Below, one piece after another: positions 42,358-50,514 of a stretch of 64,000 nucleotides of DNA. Source of the DNA: Paenibacillus doosanensis. GTDB lineage: Bacteria; Bacillota; Bacilli; Paenibacillales; NBRC-103111. Under the pieces are notes generated by a model. That model saw only the letters and a program-made list of their open reading frames with translations. It searched no databases and was not told the origin of the DNA. The stretch spans positions 1 to 64,000 of the forward strand of contig NZ_JANYUY010000026.1 of assembly GCF_025060755.1 (NCBI RefSeq). The letters run 5' to 3'. The position numbers were made by a program, and so were the translations under genes. The first letter of the stretch is position 1. Each line of letters starts with the position of its first letter.

Positions 42358-44538
42358 ATGGGCGGACAAGAGCCGAAACGAACGATTACGATGCACAGCG
42401 AAATCAATCCTTACCGCGACAATGTGCAGGCCAAAGCGAACGAGCCGATTACGGTCGCCGGGCTGCTGGATCGCGCCAAAAGCCTGCTCGGTCCCGCATA
42501 TGAAGGTCCCAAGCCGGACTGGACGCAGGATGAAATATACGACCGGCTGGAGGCGAACGCGCCGCGGGTTGCGATCATCGGCGGATCGCCGGATCATCCG
42601 GCGCATATTCTCGACCTGGAGACGATCGCCCGGGCGGCCGTTCGAATATGGCAGAACGGGGGCGTGCCGTTCTGCTTCAGCACGCCGGTGCTTTGCGACG
42701 GCACGGCCCAAAGCACGAGCGGCATGTCTTATTCGCTGCAGAGCCGCAACGCGATCGCCGAGATGGTCGTCAGCCAGATGGAGGCGCATATTTATCACGC
42801 CGCCTTCGTCATTCAAGGCTGCGATAAGCAGCCGCTCGGCGTGCTCAGCGGTCTGGCGCATCTGGACCGGGTGCGCAGGCTGCGCGGCGAATCGCCGGTG
42901 GCGGCGACCTTCGCCCCGACGCATGTGCTGAAGGGCGGGACGATCCCGGACGACCTCAGGGACGAGCTGCTGCAGATCGCGGCAGCCGCGGAGTCGGCCG
43001 GATTCGCCGATATGGCGGACGACATTCGGGACGCCTTGTCGTATATTCTTCAATGCACTTCGAATACGGCGTTCCAAGGTGTGCTGGCCAGGGCCGTCGA
43101 GCAAGGGCTGATTACCGCCGGGCAGCATAAATCGTTCGAGAAGCGGCTTGCCGTCTCCACCTGCGACGCCAAGGGCGGCATCTGCGCCTTCCACGGCACG
43201 GGCAACAGCTCGCGCGACGTGATGGCCGGCTTCGGCTTCGTCCATCCCGCCCTGGAGCTGCTCGTCGAGCCGCCCGGACAGCAGCAGGTCAATCAAGGCG
43301 TCGACGGCTTGTTCGCCATATTGAACCGCCCCGAATGCGGCGCGGCGGAGCTGGTGAAGGCGAATATCGGCAATGCGCTCCGCATTCACAGCGCGGCCGG
43401 AGGCTCGACGAACCTGATGATGCATATCGTCGGCGCGATGATTTACGCCGGTTACGACTTCTCTATCTGGGACGTCGAGCGCATATTGCAGGAGCATCCT
43501 GTTCCCGATTTGTTCGATTACAGCTTGACCGAGGGCAGAGACATTTACGTTTTGGCGCAGCAGTGCTGCTCGGGTCAGATTCGCGGGATGGAGACGCTGT
43601 TTTACGAGCTGCAAAATAACGGGGTGCCGATGGATGCGGATGCCATGACCGTCACCGGCCGCACATGGCGGGAGCGCCTCGCCGACCGGACCGGCCTGAG
43701 CGCCGACGGCGTGACGGAGTCGCGCATTATTTTGAGCAAGCCGCGGCGCAGCTTCAGCGGCGTCGACGTGCTGCGGAGCGGATTTTTCGAAAGCGCGGTC
43801 GTGAAGGTGAGCGGCATGCCGACCAAGCAGCTCGATCATTTCGACGATAAGCTGGCGTTCGTGCTGTATTTTGAGAACGAGGAAGCGGCGAACGCGCAGC
43901 TGCTCGATGTGCGGCTGCTGGAGAAGCTGCGCGCCGAGCGCGCTTTCGCCCTGCCGCTGATGCGGCGGATGTGGGAGCACAACGCGCCGGAGTCGCTGGA
44001 TTCCGCGCCGCCGCAGGATGCGGGCTACGACGCCTGGTGGGACGCGATGATCGAGCGCGAGGTCATGCGGGTGGCCGTCGTCATCTCCGGCCAAGGGCCC
44101 GCCGCCTTCGGCATGCCGGAGATGTTCACGCCGATGCAGCATATTAACGCCAACCGGCAGCTGAAGCGGCTGGCCACGCTGATCAGCGACGGCCGCTACT
44201 CGGGCGTGACCTACGGAGCGGCCATCGGCCACGTGACGCCCGAGGCGAGCGCGGGCGGCGGGATCTTGTACCTGCAGCAGGGCGACGTGCTGCAGCTGCG
44301 CTTTCGCGCGAAGCGCATCGAGCTGCTCGATGCGCAAGAGCTCGCAGCCGGCCGCATCGCGGAGCATGCGGGCCTGCTGCAGGAGCAGCGCGCCGCCCTC
44401 GGCGCGGCGCGGCTGGAGCGGCTGCGCGCGCGGCGTCGCCGCGTCGCCGCAAGCAACCGCATGGGCGGCTGTACCGACGCCGCCCGCGGAGTCGTGCCCG
44501 CCTCCGTTATGGAGGAGGCGGAGCTGCCCTGGCGCTAA
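42358..44538 (+). CDS. IlvD/Edd-family sugar-acid dehydratase (YjhG/YagF-like)
   Basis: 726 residues, longer than most IlvD/Edd proteins and closer in layout to the YjhG/YagF xylonate dehydratases. Iron-sulfur ligand candidates: Cys in LCDGTAQ, GCDKQP, and GGICAFHGTGNSS. Other family blocks: AAGGSTNLMMHI, AMTVTGRTW, and DGRYSGVTYGAAIGHVTPEASAGG. It removes water from an aldonic acid (xylonate, arabinonate or similar) to give the 2-keto-3-deoxy acid. It is the last gene of the IclR-controlled operon. The final about 60 residues are unusually Arg/Ala-rich and GC-rich (QEQRAALGAARLERLRARRRR). Confidence 0.9.
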   Translation: MGGQEPKRTITMHSEINPYRDNVQAKANEPITVAGLLDRAKSLLGPAYEGPKPDWTQDEIYDRLEANAPRVAIIGGSPDHPAHILDLETIARAAVRIWQNGGVPFCFSTPVLCDGTAQSTSGMSYSLQSRNAIAEMVVSQMEAHIYHAAFVIQGCDKQPLGVLSGLAHLDRVRRLRGESPVAATFAPTHVLKGGTIPDDLRDELLQIAAAAESAGFADMADDIRDALSYILQCTSNTAFQGVLARAVEQGLITAGQHKSFEKRLAVSTCDAKGGICAFHGTGNSSRDVMAGFGFVHPALELLVEPPGQQQVNQGVDGLFAILNRPECGAAELVKANIGNALRIHSAAGGSTNLMMHIVGAMIYAGYDFSIWDVERILQEHPVPDLFDYSLTEGRDIYVLAQQCCSGQIRGMETLFYELQNNGVPMDADAMTVTGRTWRERLADRTGLSADGVTESRIILSKPRRSFSGVDVLRSGFFESAVVKVSGMPTKQLDHFDDKLAFVLYFENEEAANAQLLDVRLLEKLRAERAFALPLMRRMWEHNAPESLDSAPPQDAGYDAWWDAMIEREVMRVAVVISGQGPAAFGMPEMFTPMQHINANRQLKRLATLISDGRYSGVTYGAAIGHVTPEASAGGGILYLQQGDVLQLRFRAKRIELLDAQELAAGRIAEHAGLLQEQRAALGAARLERLRARRRRVAASNRMGGCTDAARGVVPASVMEEAELPWR

Positions 44539-44580
44539 GAGTTTGTCCGATGGGAGTTACGCGGTGCATCGGATAAACTC
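44539..44580. terminator. hairpin between convergent genes
   Basis: GAGTTTGTCCGATG (44539-44552) pairs with CATCGGATAAACTC (44567-44580) at 13 of 14 positions, with one G-T. There is no clear T run, so termination efficiency is uncertain. Confidence 0.55.
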
Positions 44581-44820
44581 CTAGACGGCCTGCGGCCGTC
44601 CGCCGCCGCATAAACAAAAAATGGAACCGTCGCTGTGATGCAGCTCGCGGTTCCATTTGCGTTTATGCTTGTGATGCAATTTATCTTTGCTCTCCGTCCA
44701 GGTGGGCGTCTTTCTTTCCACGGGAACGACGCTTCCCCAAGTCAATCGATTCATCTGCGGGTCGATTCCGCCTTCGCGTATGCTGCGCATGCGCCGCTTC
44801 TTCGCTTTGCTCTGTGCCAT
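44581..44820 (-). CDS. small basic hypothetical protein
   Basis: 79 residues from the ATG at 44820, 8 bases after AAAGGAGG. It is very Lys/Arg-rich and His-rich (MAQSKAKKRRMRSIREGGIDPQMNR, DKLHHKHKRKWNRELHH) and ends in a Cys-containing tail (FCLCGGGRPQAV). The basic nature suggests nucleic-acid binding, but no family is recognised. A longer in-frame start 16 codons upstream lacks a binding site. Confidence 0.65.
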   Translation of the reverse strand: MAQSKAKKRRMRSIREGGIDPQMNRLTWGSVVPVERKTPTWTESKDKLHHKHKRKWNRELHHSDGSIFCLCGGGRPQAV

Positions 44821-45036
44821 TAAACAGGCCTCCTTTAACATTGTCGATCCCGCCGTTCCTTCCATCATGGCTCGGAATGAGCGATGGGGCCGGTCGGCAG
44901 TCTCTTCTTAATTATACCGAAAAACATAGCGCCGCGATAGTATGACAGTTTTGAAACAAAATGCAAAATCGGTTGTTTTCGACAGAGCGGAATGTTAGAT
45001 TAGAGAAAGCATGATACCGATTCGGGAGTGAACCCT

Positions 45037-45330
45037 TTGTCATACGATTTCTATTACTGGTCTATTATGAGCGCCGCTTTCATCGCAACGAACCTCGTCG
45101 GCGTGCTGCTTATGCTCAAGACGAAAAAAATGCTCCTCTCCTTTCTCGTTTCCCTCTTCGTCGATTTGGCGATTTTCGTACCGGCTTGCCTGTGGTGGGC
45201 CTCTTTATTCGAAGGCTTCTCGCTGATGTTCGGACTGTTCGGCTATGGCATCGCTTTTGTGAACACCGAAATTTTGCTTGCCTTCGCTCTGTTTGTCATG
45301 AAAAAAAAAGCTGCGGCCGATGAAGCCTAG
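45037..45330 (+). CDS. small three-helix membrane protein, hypothetical
   Basis: About 97 residues from a TTG at 45037, 8 bases after GGGAG; a GTG at 45028 overlaps that site. Three hydrophobic helices: YWSIMSAAFIATNLVGVLLML, LLSFLVSLFVDLAIFVPACLWWASLF and LMFGLFGYGIAFVNTEILLAFALFVM, with a short charged C-terminus. No family recognised. Its own terminator follows at 45430. Confidence 0.65.
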   Translation: MSYDFYYWSIMSAAFIATNLVGVLLMLKTKKMLLSFLVSLFVDLAIFVPACLWWASLFEGFSLMFGLFGYGIAFVNTEILLAFALFVMKKKAAADEA

Positions 45331-45429
45331 GAACGAAGCAGTAACATAATTGTAATCTGTTTTTCACCTTGTCTTAATGTTGGGCGGCTTTAATAAGTAT
45401 CGACCCCCTTTTTAATATAAAAAACTTTG

Positions 45430-45465
45430 AGGCCTGCGATCCGAGCGATCAGCGGGCCTATTTTC
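45430..45465 (+). terminator. terminator after small membrane protein gene
   Basis: AGGCC-TGC-GATC pairs with GATC-AGC-GGGCCT across 45430-45459. TTTTCTTTCT follows. Confidence 0.75.
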
Positions 45466-45479
45466 TTTCTATGCGGAAC

Positions 45480-45620
45480 AAATCCCCCAACAGTGACGTG
45501 ATGCTCTGAAGCTTATTCCAGCCTAAGCTGGATCGGCGTCTAACCATTCCTCTGGGATATGGGTAGACATTACTTTCGGGGGAGCCCCCGGATATCCACA
45601 GAATATTGCTGCGCATCATT
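45480..45620. other. gene-free stretch with nested hairpins, candidate structured RNA
   Basis: No reading frame of note. Three pairings are visible: CCAGC-CTAA-GCTGG (45518-45531), CGGGGGAGCCCCCG (45577-45590), and GGATAT (45555-45560) with ATATCC (45592-45597) enclosing the second one. It lies between two convergent terminators, so it is not simply the end of either neighbour. I do not match it to a known RNA class. Confidence 0.3.
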
Positions 45621-45638
45621 TCCTAAACAACAAAAAAG

Positions 45639-45668
45639 ACTCCACTTCTCTTAGCGAGAAATGGAGCC
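45639..45668 (-). terminator. terminator of the azoreductase gene
   Basis: On the minus strand GCTCCATTTCTC pairs with GAGAAGTGGAGT. TTTTTTG follows. Confidence 0.85.
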
Positions 45669-45678
45669 CTTTTCATGA

Positions 45679-46305
45679 TTAGAACGATGCCGCTGCGTTA
45701 GCCGCTTGTTTAACGCCTTCGGCGATGATGGATTCGGCTTTGTCAGGGAATTGGTTATGTCCTTCGGCAACGACCGTAGTGACGTCTTGAATGCCCATGA
45801 AGCCCATGATCGTTTTGACATAGTTCAAGGACATTTCAACAGCCGCTGCAGGTCCTTCGGAATATACGCCGCCGCGCGCGTTCAGCAGAGCGACTTTTTT
45901 GTTAGGCTGCAAGCCTTGAGGGCCGTTGGCAGTGTAAGCGAAAGTTTTGCCGGCTTGAACGATGTAGAACAAATAAGTCAGCAGCTGCGCAGGAATCGTG
46001 AAGTTCCACAATGGGAAAGCGAACACGACTTTGTCGGCGGCAAGGAATTGCTCTAAGTATTTGTTGACGTTAGCCGCTTTTTGTTCTTCAACGGACGTCA
46101 GCTCGAAGCCTTTGCCCAATTTGAACAAGCCTGTCAGCGTATCGACGTCGTAGTAAGGAAGCTCTTCGGCGAACAGATCGAGCTCGGTTACGGAATCTTG
46201 CGGGTGAGTTTCTTTATAGGAAGCGAGAAAAGAATCATACAATTTCACTGTAGCGGATTGGTCTGCAGGGCGGCCGTTAGCTTTTACGAAAAGAACGTTA
46301 GACAT
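45679..46305 (-). CDS. azoR: FMN-dependent NADH-azoreductase (AzoR type)
   Basis: A flavodoxin-fold quinone and azo-dye reductase, 208 residues from the ATG at 46305, preceded by AAGGAGG. Motifs: a phosphate-binding N-terminus (VLFVKANGRPADQSATVKLYDSFLASYKETHP), FAFPLWNFTIPAQLLTYLFYIVQAGKTFAYTANGPQGL, and LLNARGGVYSEGP. It protects against quinones and electrophiles. Its promoter (46411-46439) is near-consensus and carries ACTTAC/GTAAGT half-sites, so a thiol- or quinone-sensing repressor of the MarR or YodB type is likely. The repressor is not in the window. Confidence 0.92.
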   Translation of the reverse strand: MSNVLFVKANGRPADQSATVKLYDSFLASYKETHPQDSVTELDLFAEELPYYDVDTLTGLFKLGKGFELTSVEEQKAANVNKYLEQFLAADKVVFAFPLWNFTIPAQLLTYLFYIVQAGKTFAYTANGPQGLQPNKKVALLNARGGVYSEGPAAAVEMSLNYVKTIMGFMGIQDVTTVVAEGHNQFPDKAESIIAEGVKQAANAAASF

Positions 46306-46393
46306 GAATAATTCCTCCTTGAATAAAATGAGTGATTTATTTTTGCAAAGACAAGTCAATTCGGATGTAAGCAAAGCGCCGTAAAAGAAATTA

Positions 46394-46439
46394 ACTTACT
46401 TTACGTAAGTATAATAGTTTAATTACTTACTTTTGTCAA
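46394..46439 (-). promoter_or_regulatory. azoreductase promoter with repressor half-sites
   Basis: On the minus strand, -35 TTGACA (46434-46439), a 17-bp spacer and -10 TATTAT (46411-46416). An inverted repeat ACTTAC-N5-GTAAGT lies at 46394-46410, just downstream of the -10. A third half-site, ACTTAC, lies in the spacer (46425-46430). Confidence 0.8.
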
Positions 46440-46481
46440 GCGGCTACGCAAAAATGTTTTCTCCATTTCTGAAAAAAAGAA

Positions 46482-46511
46482 AGAGGGCCGGAACGTAAGC
46501 GTTCCGCCCTC
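46482..46511 (-). terminator. terminator of the 46557-46859 gene
   Basis: On the minus strand GAGGGCGGAACG pairs with CGTTCCGGCCCTC. TTTCTTTTTTT follows. Confidence 0.8.
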
Positions 46512-46556
46512 CTGCAATCGTCCGCCGCTGCCCGCCTGCCGCGGGTCCAAGGAGCA

Positions 46557-46859
46557 TCAGGATGTTTTCTTCTTCGCCTGCTTGCCGCCGCCGGGCGCCT
46601 TGGCTGCCGCTTCGAACGCGTGAAAACGCTGTTCGCGGGCATCCCAGCGAAAATTGGCAATAAAAAAGCCGGCAATTCCCATCACCGCGATGCGGATGTA
46701 GATCCATGATGCCGTCACCGTATGCTGCGTAAACCATTCCATTGCCGTAAACAGCAGCGTCAGCGACAAGCCCCAGGCCAGCACCCCGAAATACATCACG
46801 TACTTGCCTTTCCCCATGGTTCTCGTCTTGCGCCATTTGCCTGCTTGTATTTCGTTCAT
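46557..46859 (-). CDS. small two-helix membrane protein, hypothetical
   Basis: 100 residues. A charged start (MNEIQAGKWRKTRTMGKG) is followed by two membrane helices (YVMYFGVLAWGLSLTLLFTAMEW and WIYIRIAVMGIAGFFIANF) and a basic C-terminal tail rich in Lys and Gly (GGGKQAKKKTS). A GGGGGGA site precedes the ATG. No family recognised. It is followed by a good terminator. Confidence 0.7.
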   Translation of the reverse strand: MNEIQAGKWRKTRTMGKGKYVMYFGVLAWGLSLTLLFTAMEWFTQHTVTASWIYIRIAVMGIAGFFIANFRWDAREQRFHAFEAAAKAPGGGKQAKKKTS

Positions 46860-47063
46860 CGAGCAAATCCCCCCGAATATCTTAACTGTAACCTATGTTC
46901 ATTCGCTATCTCCGGCGCAAAGTCCTTCTCCGTACGCAAATTGTTCACATCTCCCTTTATTCACCAAAAAGAGAGAAATCATTCCGAGTTCGGCGCCGCG
47001 GGCGGCCGGGAGAATAATATGTTACAATGAATGGGAAAAAAAGACACGAAAGGGTACGGTATT

Positions 47064-47741
47064 ATGAGCAAGGTGCTGTTATTTTTCTTATTGACTTGGC
47101 TGACGGGAAGTCCCATTGTGGCCATTATCGTGCTGCTGATCGTGTTCTATGCGCTGGAGCGCCGGTTTATCGGTCTGACTCCGAGCGTGACGAAACCGAT
47201 CCGGCAGTCGAGGCGGTTATCCAAGCTGCGGCAGGAGCTTAGGCTGAGTCCCCACCAGACTTCCGCCAAGCTGGATGCGGCGCGAATATTAATGGAAAAG
47301 AAGCGGTACCGCGAAGCTGCGGAGCTGCTGGAGCAAGTGTTCGCGGTGATGGAGGATTCGGCCGAAGTCAGAGCGGAGCTCGGCATATGCCGTCTGAAGC
47401 TGGGGGAGCTGCAGGAAGGAGAGCGGCTTATTCTCGAAGCGTTCGAGATGAACCCGCGCGTCAAATACGGAGAGCCTTATTTACGCCTCGCCGAAGCGTG
47501 GGCGGACCGGGAACCGGCCAAAGCGATTCATTATCTGGAGACTTTCGGCTCCGTCAACTCCTCTTCCTGCGAAGCCTATTATCGGCTCGGCCGGCTGTAC
47601 GGCCGTCTGGGAGATAAAGAAAAAGCCCGCGGCGCTTACCGTGAGACGGTCGAGCTGTACCGCGGACTTCCTAAGTATAGACGGCGTTTCGAACGCCGCT
47701 GGGCTTTGCTGGCCCGCTATTATAGCATGACGAACGGATAG
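47064..47741 (+). CDS. membrane-anchored TPR protein
   Basis: 225 residues from the ATG at 47064, preceded by AAAGGGTAC. Two hydrophobic stretches (VLLFFLLTWLTGSPIVAIIVLLIVFYALE, about residues 4-32) anchor it. Then come TPR-like helical pairs (AKLDAARILMEKKRYREAAELLEQVFAVMEDSAEVRAELGICRLKLGELQEGERLILEAFEMNP and SCEAYYRLGRLYGRLGDKEKARGAYRETVELYRGLPK). TPR units mediate protein contacts; the partner is unknown. It is convergent with thiO, 1 bp between stops. Confidence 0.8.
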   Translation: MSKVLLFFLLTWLTGSPIVAIIVLLIVFYALERRFIGLTPSVTKPIRQSRRLSKLRQELRLSPHQTSAKLDAARILMEKKRYREAAELLEQVFAVMEDSAEVRAELGICRLKLGELQEGERLILEAFEMNPRVKYGEPYLRLAEAWADREPAKAIHYLETFGSVNSSSCEAYYRLGRLYGRLGDKEKARGAYRETVELYRGLPKYRRRFERRWALLARYYSMTNG

Positions 47742-47742
47742 A

Positions 47743-48861
47743 TCAGTCCACAGCCGCCGCGAGGACGCGGTCCGGATGAAACGGCGTCAAATCGAGCTCC
47801 GTGGTGCTGCCGGTTACCAGCTGCATAACGAGCTTTGCGGTCGCGGGCGCGAGCAGAATCCCGTTGCGGAATTGGCCGGTCGCGACGATCAGGCCGGGGG
47901 CCTTGGACGGAGCGCCGAGGAACGGCAGACCGTCCCGGGTGCCGGGGCGCAGGCCGGCCCATGTGCCGACGAATTCGGCTTGCGCGAGCTGAGGCAGCAG
48001 CTTCGCCGCCTTGGCGTGAAGCGCGCTGACGGCCGAGACGTGGCAGCGTTTGTCGAAGCCGGCCTCTTCCTGCGTCGCGCCGATGAGATACGTTCCGTCC
48101 TGCTTGGGAATAATATAGCAGCCTTTCGTAAACACGGTTTTACGGGTGACGGGCGCATCCGTTCTCACAGAAATGCATTGGCCTTTGACCGGAAACATCG
48201 GCAGCTCAATGCCCCATGGTGCGGTCAACGCAGGGCTCCATGCTCCGGCGCTAACGATCACATGGTCCGCCAGCAGCTCGCCTTCGGAGGTGCGGACCCC
48301 GGCGATGCGCCCGCCGCGTTCGATCAGACCGAATGCCGGCGTCCATTCGCGAATCGTGCAGCCTTGCTTGTAGAGCGCGGCCTGCAATGTCTTGGCCAGG
48401 TGGACCGGATGCACCTGATGGTCGTTAGGGAAGTGGAAGCCGCCGCGGATACCGGCGGCCATGGCCGGCTCCAGCGCACGCAAACCGTCCGCTTCCAGCC
48501 ATTCGGCGTCTTGAATCCAGCCGAGACGGCTGCGCAGCTCGCGCTCGTCGTCTTCATCCCATGCCGTACGAAGAATGCCTTCATTTATATATTGCGGCGA
48601 TACGCCGCCGCTGATCCGCTGCAATTGCTCCGTCCATTCCCGGTACAGCTGCTGGCTCCACCGGCACAGCTCATAGAAATGTCCGGGATGATGGATCTCC
48701 ACCTGAGCTCCCAGCATGCCCGCTGCGGCTGTAGACGCTTCTTGAAGCAGAGCTCCCTTATCGATCAGCGTACAGCGGACGCCGGCGCGGAGCAGCTCCG
48801 AAGCGATCGCGCAGCCGATGATGCCACCCCCGATAATGATAGCTGAGGTCGTGCTGTTCAA
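47743..48861 (-). CDS. thiO: glycine oxidase ThiO
   Basis: A FAD-dependent oxidase that turns glycine into iminoglycine for thiazole synthesis in thiamine formation. 372 residues. The Rossmann motif SAIIIGGGIIGCAIASELLRAG is at the start; VIVSAGAWSP, GQCISVRT, GCYIIPKQDGTYLIGATQEEAGFD and WAGLRPGTRDGLPFLG are DAO-family blocks. The start is TTG, overlapping the stop of tenI (TTGA), with AGGAG inside tenI, so the two are coupled. thiS and thiG do not follow. Confidence 0.9.
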   Translation of the reverse strand: MNSTTSAIIIGGGIIGCAIASELLRAGVRCTLIDKGALLQEASTAAAGMLGAQVEIHHPGHFYELCRWSQQLYREWTEQLQRISGGVSPQYINEGILRTAWDEDDERELRSRLGWIQDAEWLEADGLRALEPAMAAGIRGGFHFPNDHQVHPVHLAKTLQAALYKQGCTIREWTPAFGLIERGGRIAGVRTSEGELLADHVIVSAGAWSPALTAPWGIELPMFPVKGQCISVRTDAPVTRKTVFTKGCYIIPKQDGTYLIGATQEEAGFDKRCHVSAVSALHAKAAKLLPQLAQAEFVGTWAGLRPGTRDGLPFLGAPSKAPGLIVATGQFRNGILLAPATAKLVMQLVTGSTTELDLTPFHPDRVLAAAVD

Positions 48862-49496
48862 TTTAACCCACTCCTAAGATTATGATGAGACCGATCTATC
48901 GCTTCGCGGAAACGCCGAATCTGCGCTGCCGGCTCCGCATGGAGCAGTACCGACGACAGGACGGCGACGCCTGCGCAGCCGGTGGACAGCACTTCATCGA
49001 CATTTCCGGGCTCGATTCCTCCGATGGCAATCACCGGCACGGAGCATGCCTTGACGACGTCCGCGAGAGCCTGAATGCCCCGCGGCGCGAGCCCCGGCTT
49101 GGAATTCGAATCGAAAATATGCCCATACAGAACGTAATCGGCGCCCTGCTCTGCGGCTGCGGCCGCTTCTTCGGCCGAATGAACGGAGCAGCCGATCGAG
49201 ACCGACGGCGGCAGAATGCGGCGGCTTTGGCTTACGCTCAAACTGTTGTAGGCGAGCTGAACGCCGGGCGCTCCAACGGCCAGAGCGGCGTCCAGCCGGT
49301 CGTTAATATGTACGGCGCTTTGCGCAAACAACGGCTTCAGCGCGGCGTACCATGCGGTGATTTCACCGGCGCCGCGCTGTTTCTCGCGAATATGGAGCAC
49401 ATCGATCAGCTCCGTCGGACATTGACCGGCAATCTCCGCGACCCGGGCCAGCTCCTGCTGTCCCGTCGTCATGACGTGCAGTGAGTGCTTTCTCAT
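48858..49496 (-). CDS. tenI: thiazole tautomerase TenI (ThiE-like)
   Basis: 212 residues from the ATG at 49496, preceded by GGAAGGAG. A TIM barrel of the thiamine phosphate synthase superfamily: LIDVLHIREKQR, VHINDRLDAALAVGAPGVQLAYNSLSV, GCSVHSAEEAAAAAEQGADYVLYGHIFDSNSKPGLAPRG, IAIGGIEPGNVDEVLSTGCAGVAVLSSV. VLHIREK and the missing pyrophosphate-binding sites of true ThiE fit TenI, which aromatises the thiazole carboxylate. Coupled to thiO downstream. Confidence 0.85.
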   Translation of the reverse strand: MRKHSLHVMTTGQQELARVAEIAGQCPTELIDVLHIREKQRGAGEITAWYAALKPLFAQSAVHINDRLDAALAVGAPGVQLAYNSLSVSQSRRILPPSVSIGCSVHSAEEAAAAAEQGADYVLYGHIFDSNSKPGLAPRGIQALADVVKACSVPVIAIGGIEPGNVDEVLSTGCAGVAVLSSVLLHAEPAAQIRRFREAIDRSHHNLRSGLN

Positions 49497-49598
49497 AGCA
49501 GCGCTCCTTCCGGTCTTGTTTCTCTCATCATAACGCAGCCCCTTGGTACCGTCAAAGCGTTTGTCCAAGATGTCATAAAAATATCAAATCATAGAAAC

Positions 49599-49627
49599 TT
49601 GACGCTAGGAAAGCGGATAGATACACT
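49599..49627 (+). promoter_or_regulatory. promoter of thiD
   Basis: A -35 box TTGACG (49599-49604), 17-bp spacer, -10 box TACACT (49622-49627). It lies 48 bp before the start codon. No thi-box (TPP riboswitch) sequence was seen here or before tenI. Confidence 0.65.
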
Positions 49628-49674
49628 TATTGAAGAAAGTTTAAGGTTTCGGCACAGATGGGGGAGGAACAGAG

Positions 49675-50514
49675 ATGGACAAAGTGTACAAGGCGCTAAC
49701 GATTGCGGGCTCCGACAGCGGCGGCGGAGCGGGAATCCAGGCGGATCTGAAAACGTTTCAGATGCTGGAGGTTTACGGTATGTCCGCGATCACCGCGGTC
49801 ACCGCGCAAAATACGCTCGGCGTTCATGGCATTTACGATATACCGCTCGAAGGCATCGAGAAGCAGCTCGAAGCCGTCTTCGCAGACATCGGCGTCGACG
49901 CGGCCAAAACCGGCATGCTGTCGCAGCCCCAAGTGATCGAGCTGGTCGCGGAGCAAATCCGCAAGCATAAGCTCGCCAAGCTCGTCGTCGATCCGGTGAT
50001 GATCGCCAAGGGCGGGGCGAGCCTGCTTGCGGACAGCGCCCAGCATGCGCTGCGCACGCAGCTTTTGCCATTGGCGGCTGTCGTAACGCCGAACATTCCC
50101 GAGGCTGAGGTCATTACCGGTCTGAGCATTGCGTCGGTGGACGGGATGAAGGAAGCGGCGGTCCGTCTAGTGGAGCAGTACGGCGCCGGGGCGGCGGTCG
50201 TCAAGGGCGGTCACAGCGCCGGAGAGCCGACGGACGTGCTCTACGACGGGAGCGCGTTTCACTTGCTGACGGCCGAACGCTGCGAGACGCGGCATACGCA
50301 CGGGACGGGCTGCACGTTTTCGGCCGTCATTACGGCGGAGCTGGCCAAAGGGGCCGGGCTGCTGGAAGCGGTGCAGACGGCCAAACGGTTTATTACGCTG
50401 GCGATTCGCGACGAGCTCGGCATCGGCGGAGGTCACGGACCGACGAACCATTGGGCGTATTGGCGCGAGCGGCAGGCGTCGGACAAGCCCGAAAAGGAGC
50501 AAACATTTCAATGA
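49675..50514 (+). CDS. thiD: hydroxymethylpyrimidine (phosphate) kinase ThiD
   Basis: It phosphorylates HMP and HMP-P in thiamine synthesis; some relatives act on pyridoxal. 279 residues. ALTIAGSDSGGGAGIQADLKTFQMLEVYGMSAITAVTAQNT is the ribokinase-like substrate site; VVDPVMIAKGG, VTPNIPEAEVITG, VVKGGHS and HTHGTGCTFSAVITAELAKG (anion hole and catalytic base) are all present. It is divergent from the tenI-thiO pair. The stop overlaps the start of a 35-residue membrane peptide gene (ATGA). Confidence 0.93.
   Translation: MDKVYKALTIAGSDSGGGAGIQADLKTFQMLEVYGMSAITAVTAQNTLGVHGIYDIPLEGIEKQLEAVFADIGVDAAKTGMLSQPQVIELVAEQIRKHKLAKLVVDPVMIAKGGASLLADSAQHALRTQLLPLAAVVTPNIPEAEVITGLSIASVDGMKEAAVRLVEQYGAGAAVVKGGHSAGEPTDVLYDGSAFHLLTAERCETRHTHGTGCTFSAVITAELAKGAGLLEAVQTAKRFITLAIRDELGIGGGHGPTNHWAYWRERQASDKPEKEQTFQ

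Noticed and set aside
42175-44367. Minus-strand frame of 730 codons opposite the dehydratase gene
   Set aside because: Same reasons: biased composition (His/Arg/Leu) and no recognisable domain; the plus strand encodes an IlvD/Edd protein.
46444-46866. 140-codon minus-strand frame overlapping the 46557-46859 gene
   Set aside because: It is a different frame of the same DNA with frequent Arg/Gly and runs through the terminator; the two-helix protein with a G-rich binding site is the better gene.
49497-49674. TPP riboswitch in the tenI/thiD intergenic region
   Set aside because: The conserved CUGAGA and related aptamer blocks are absent on both strands.
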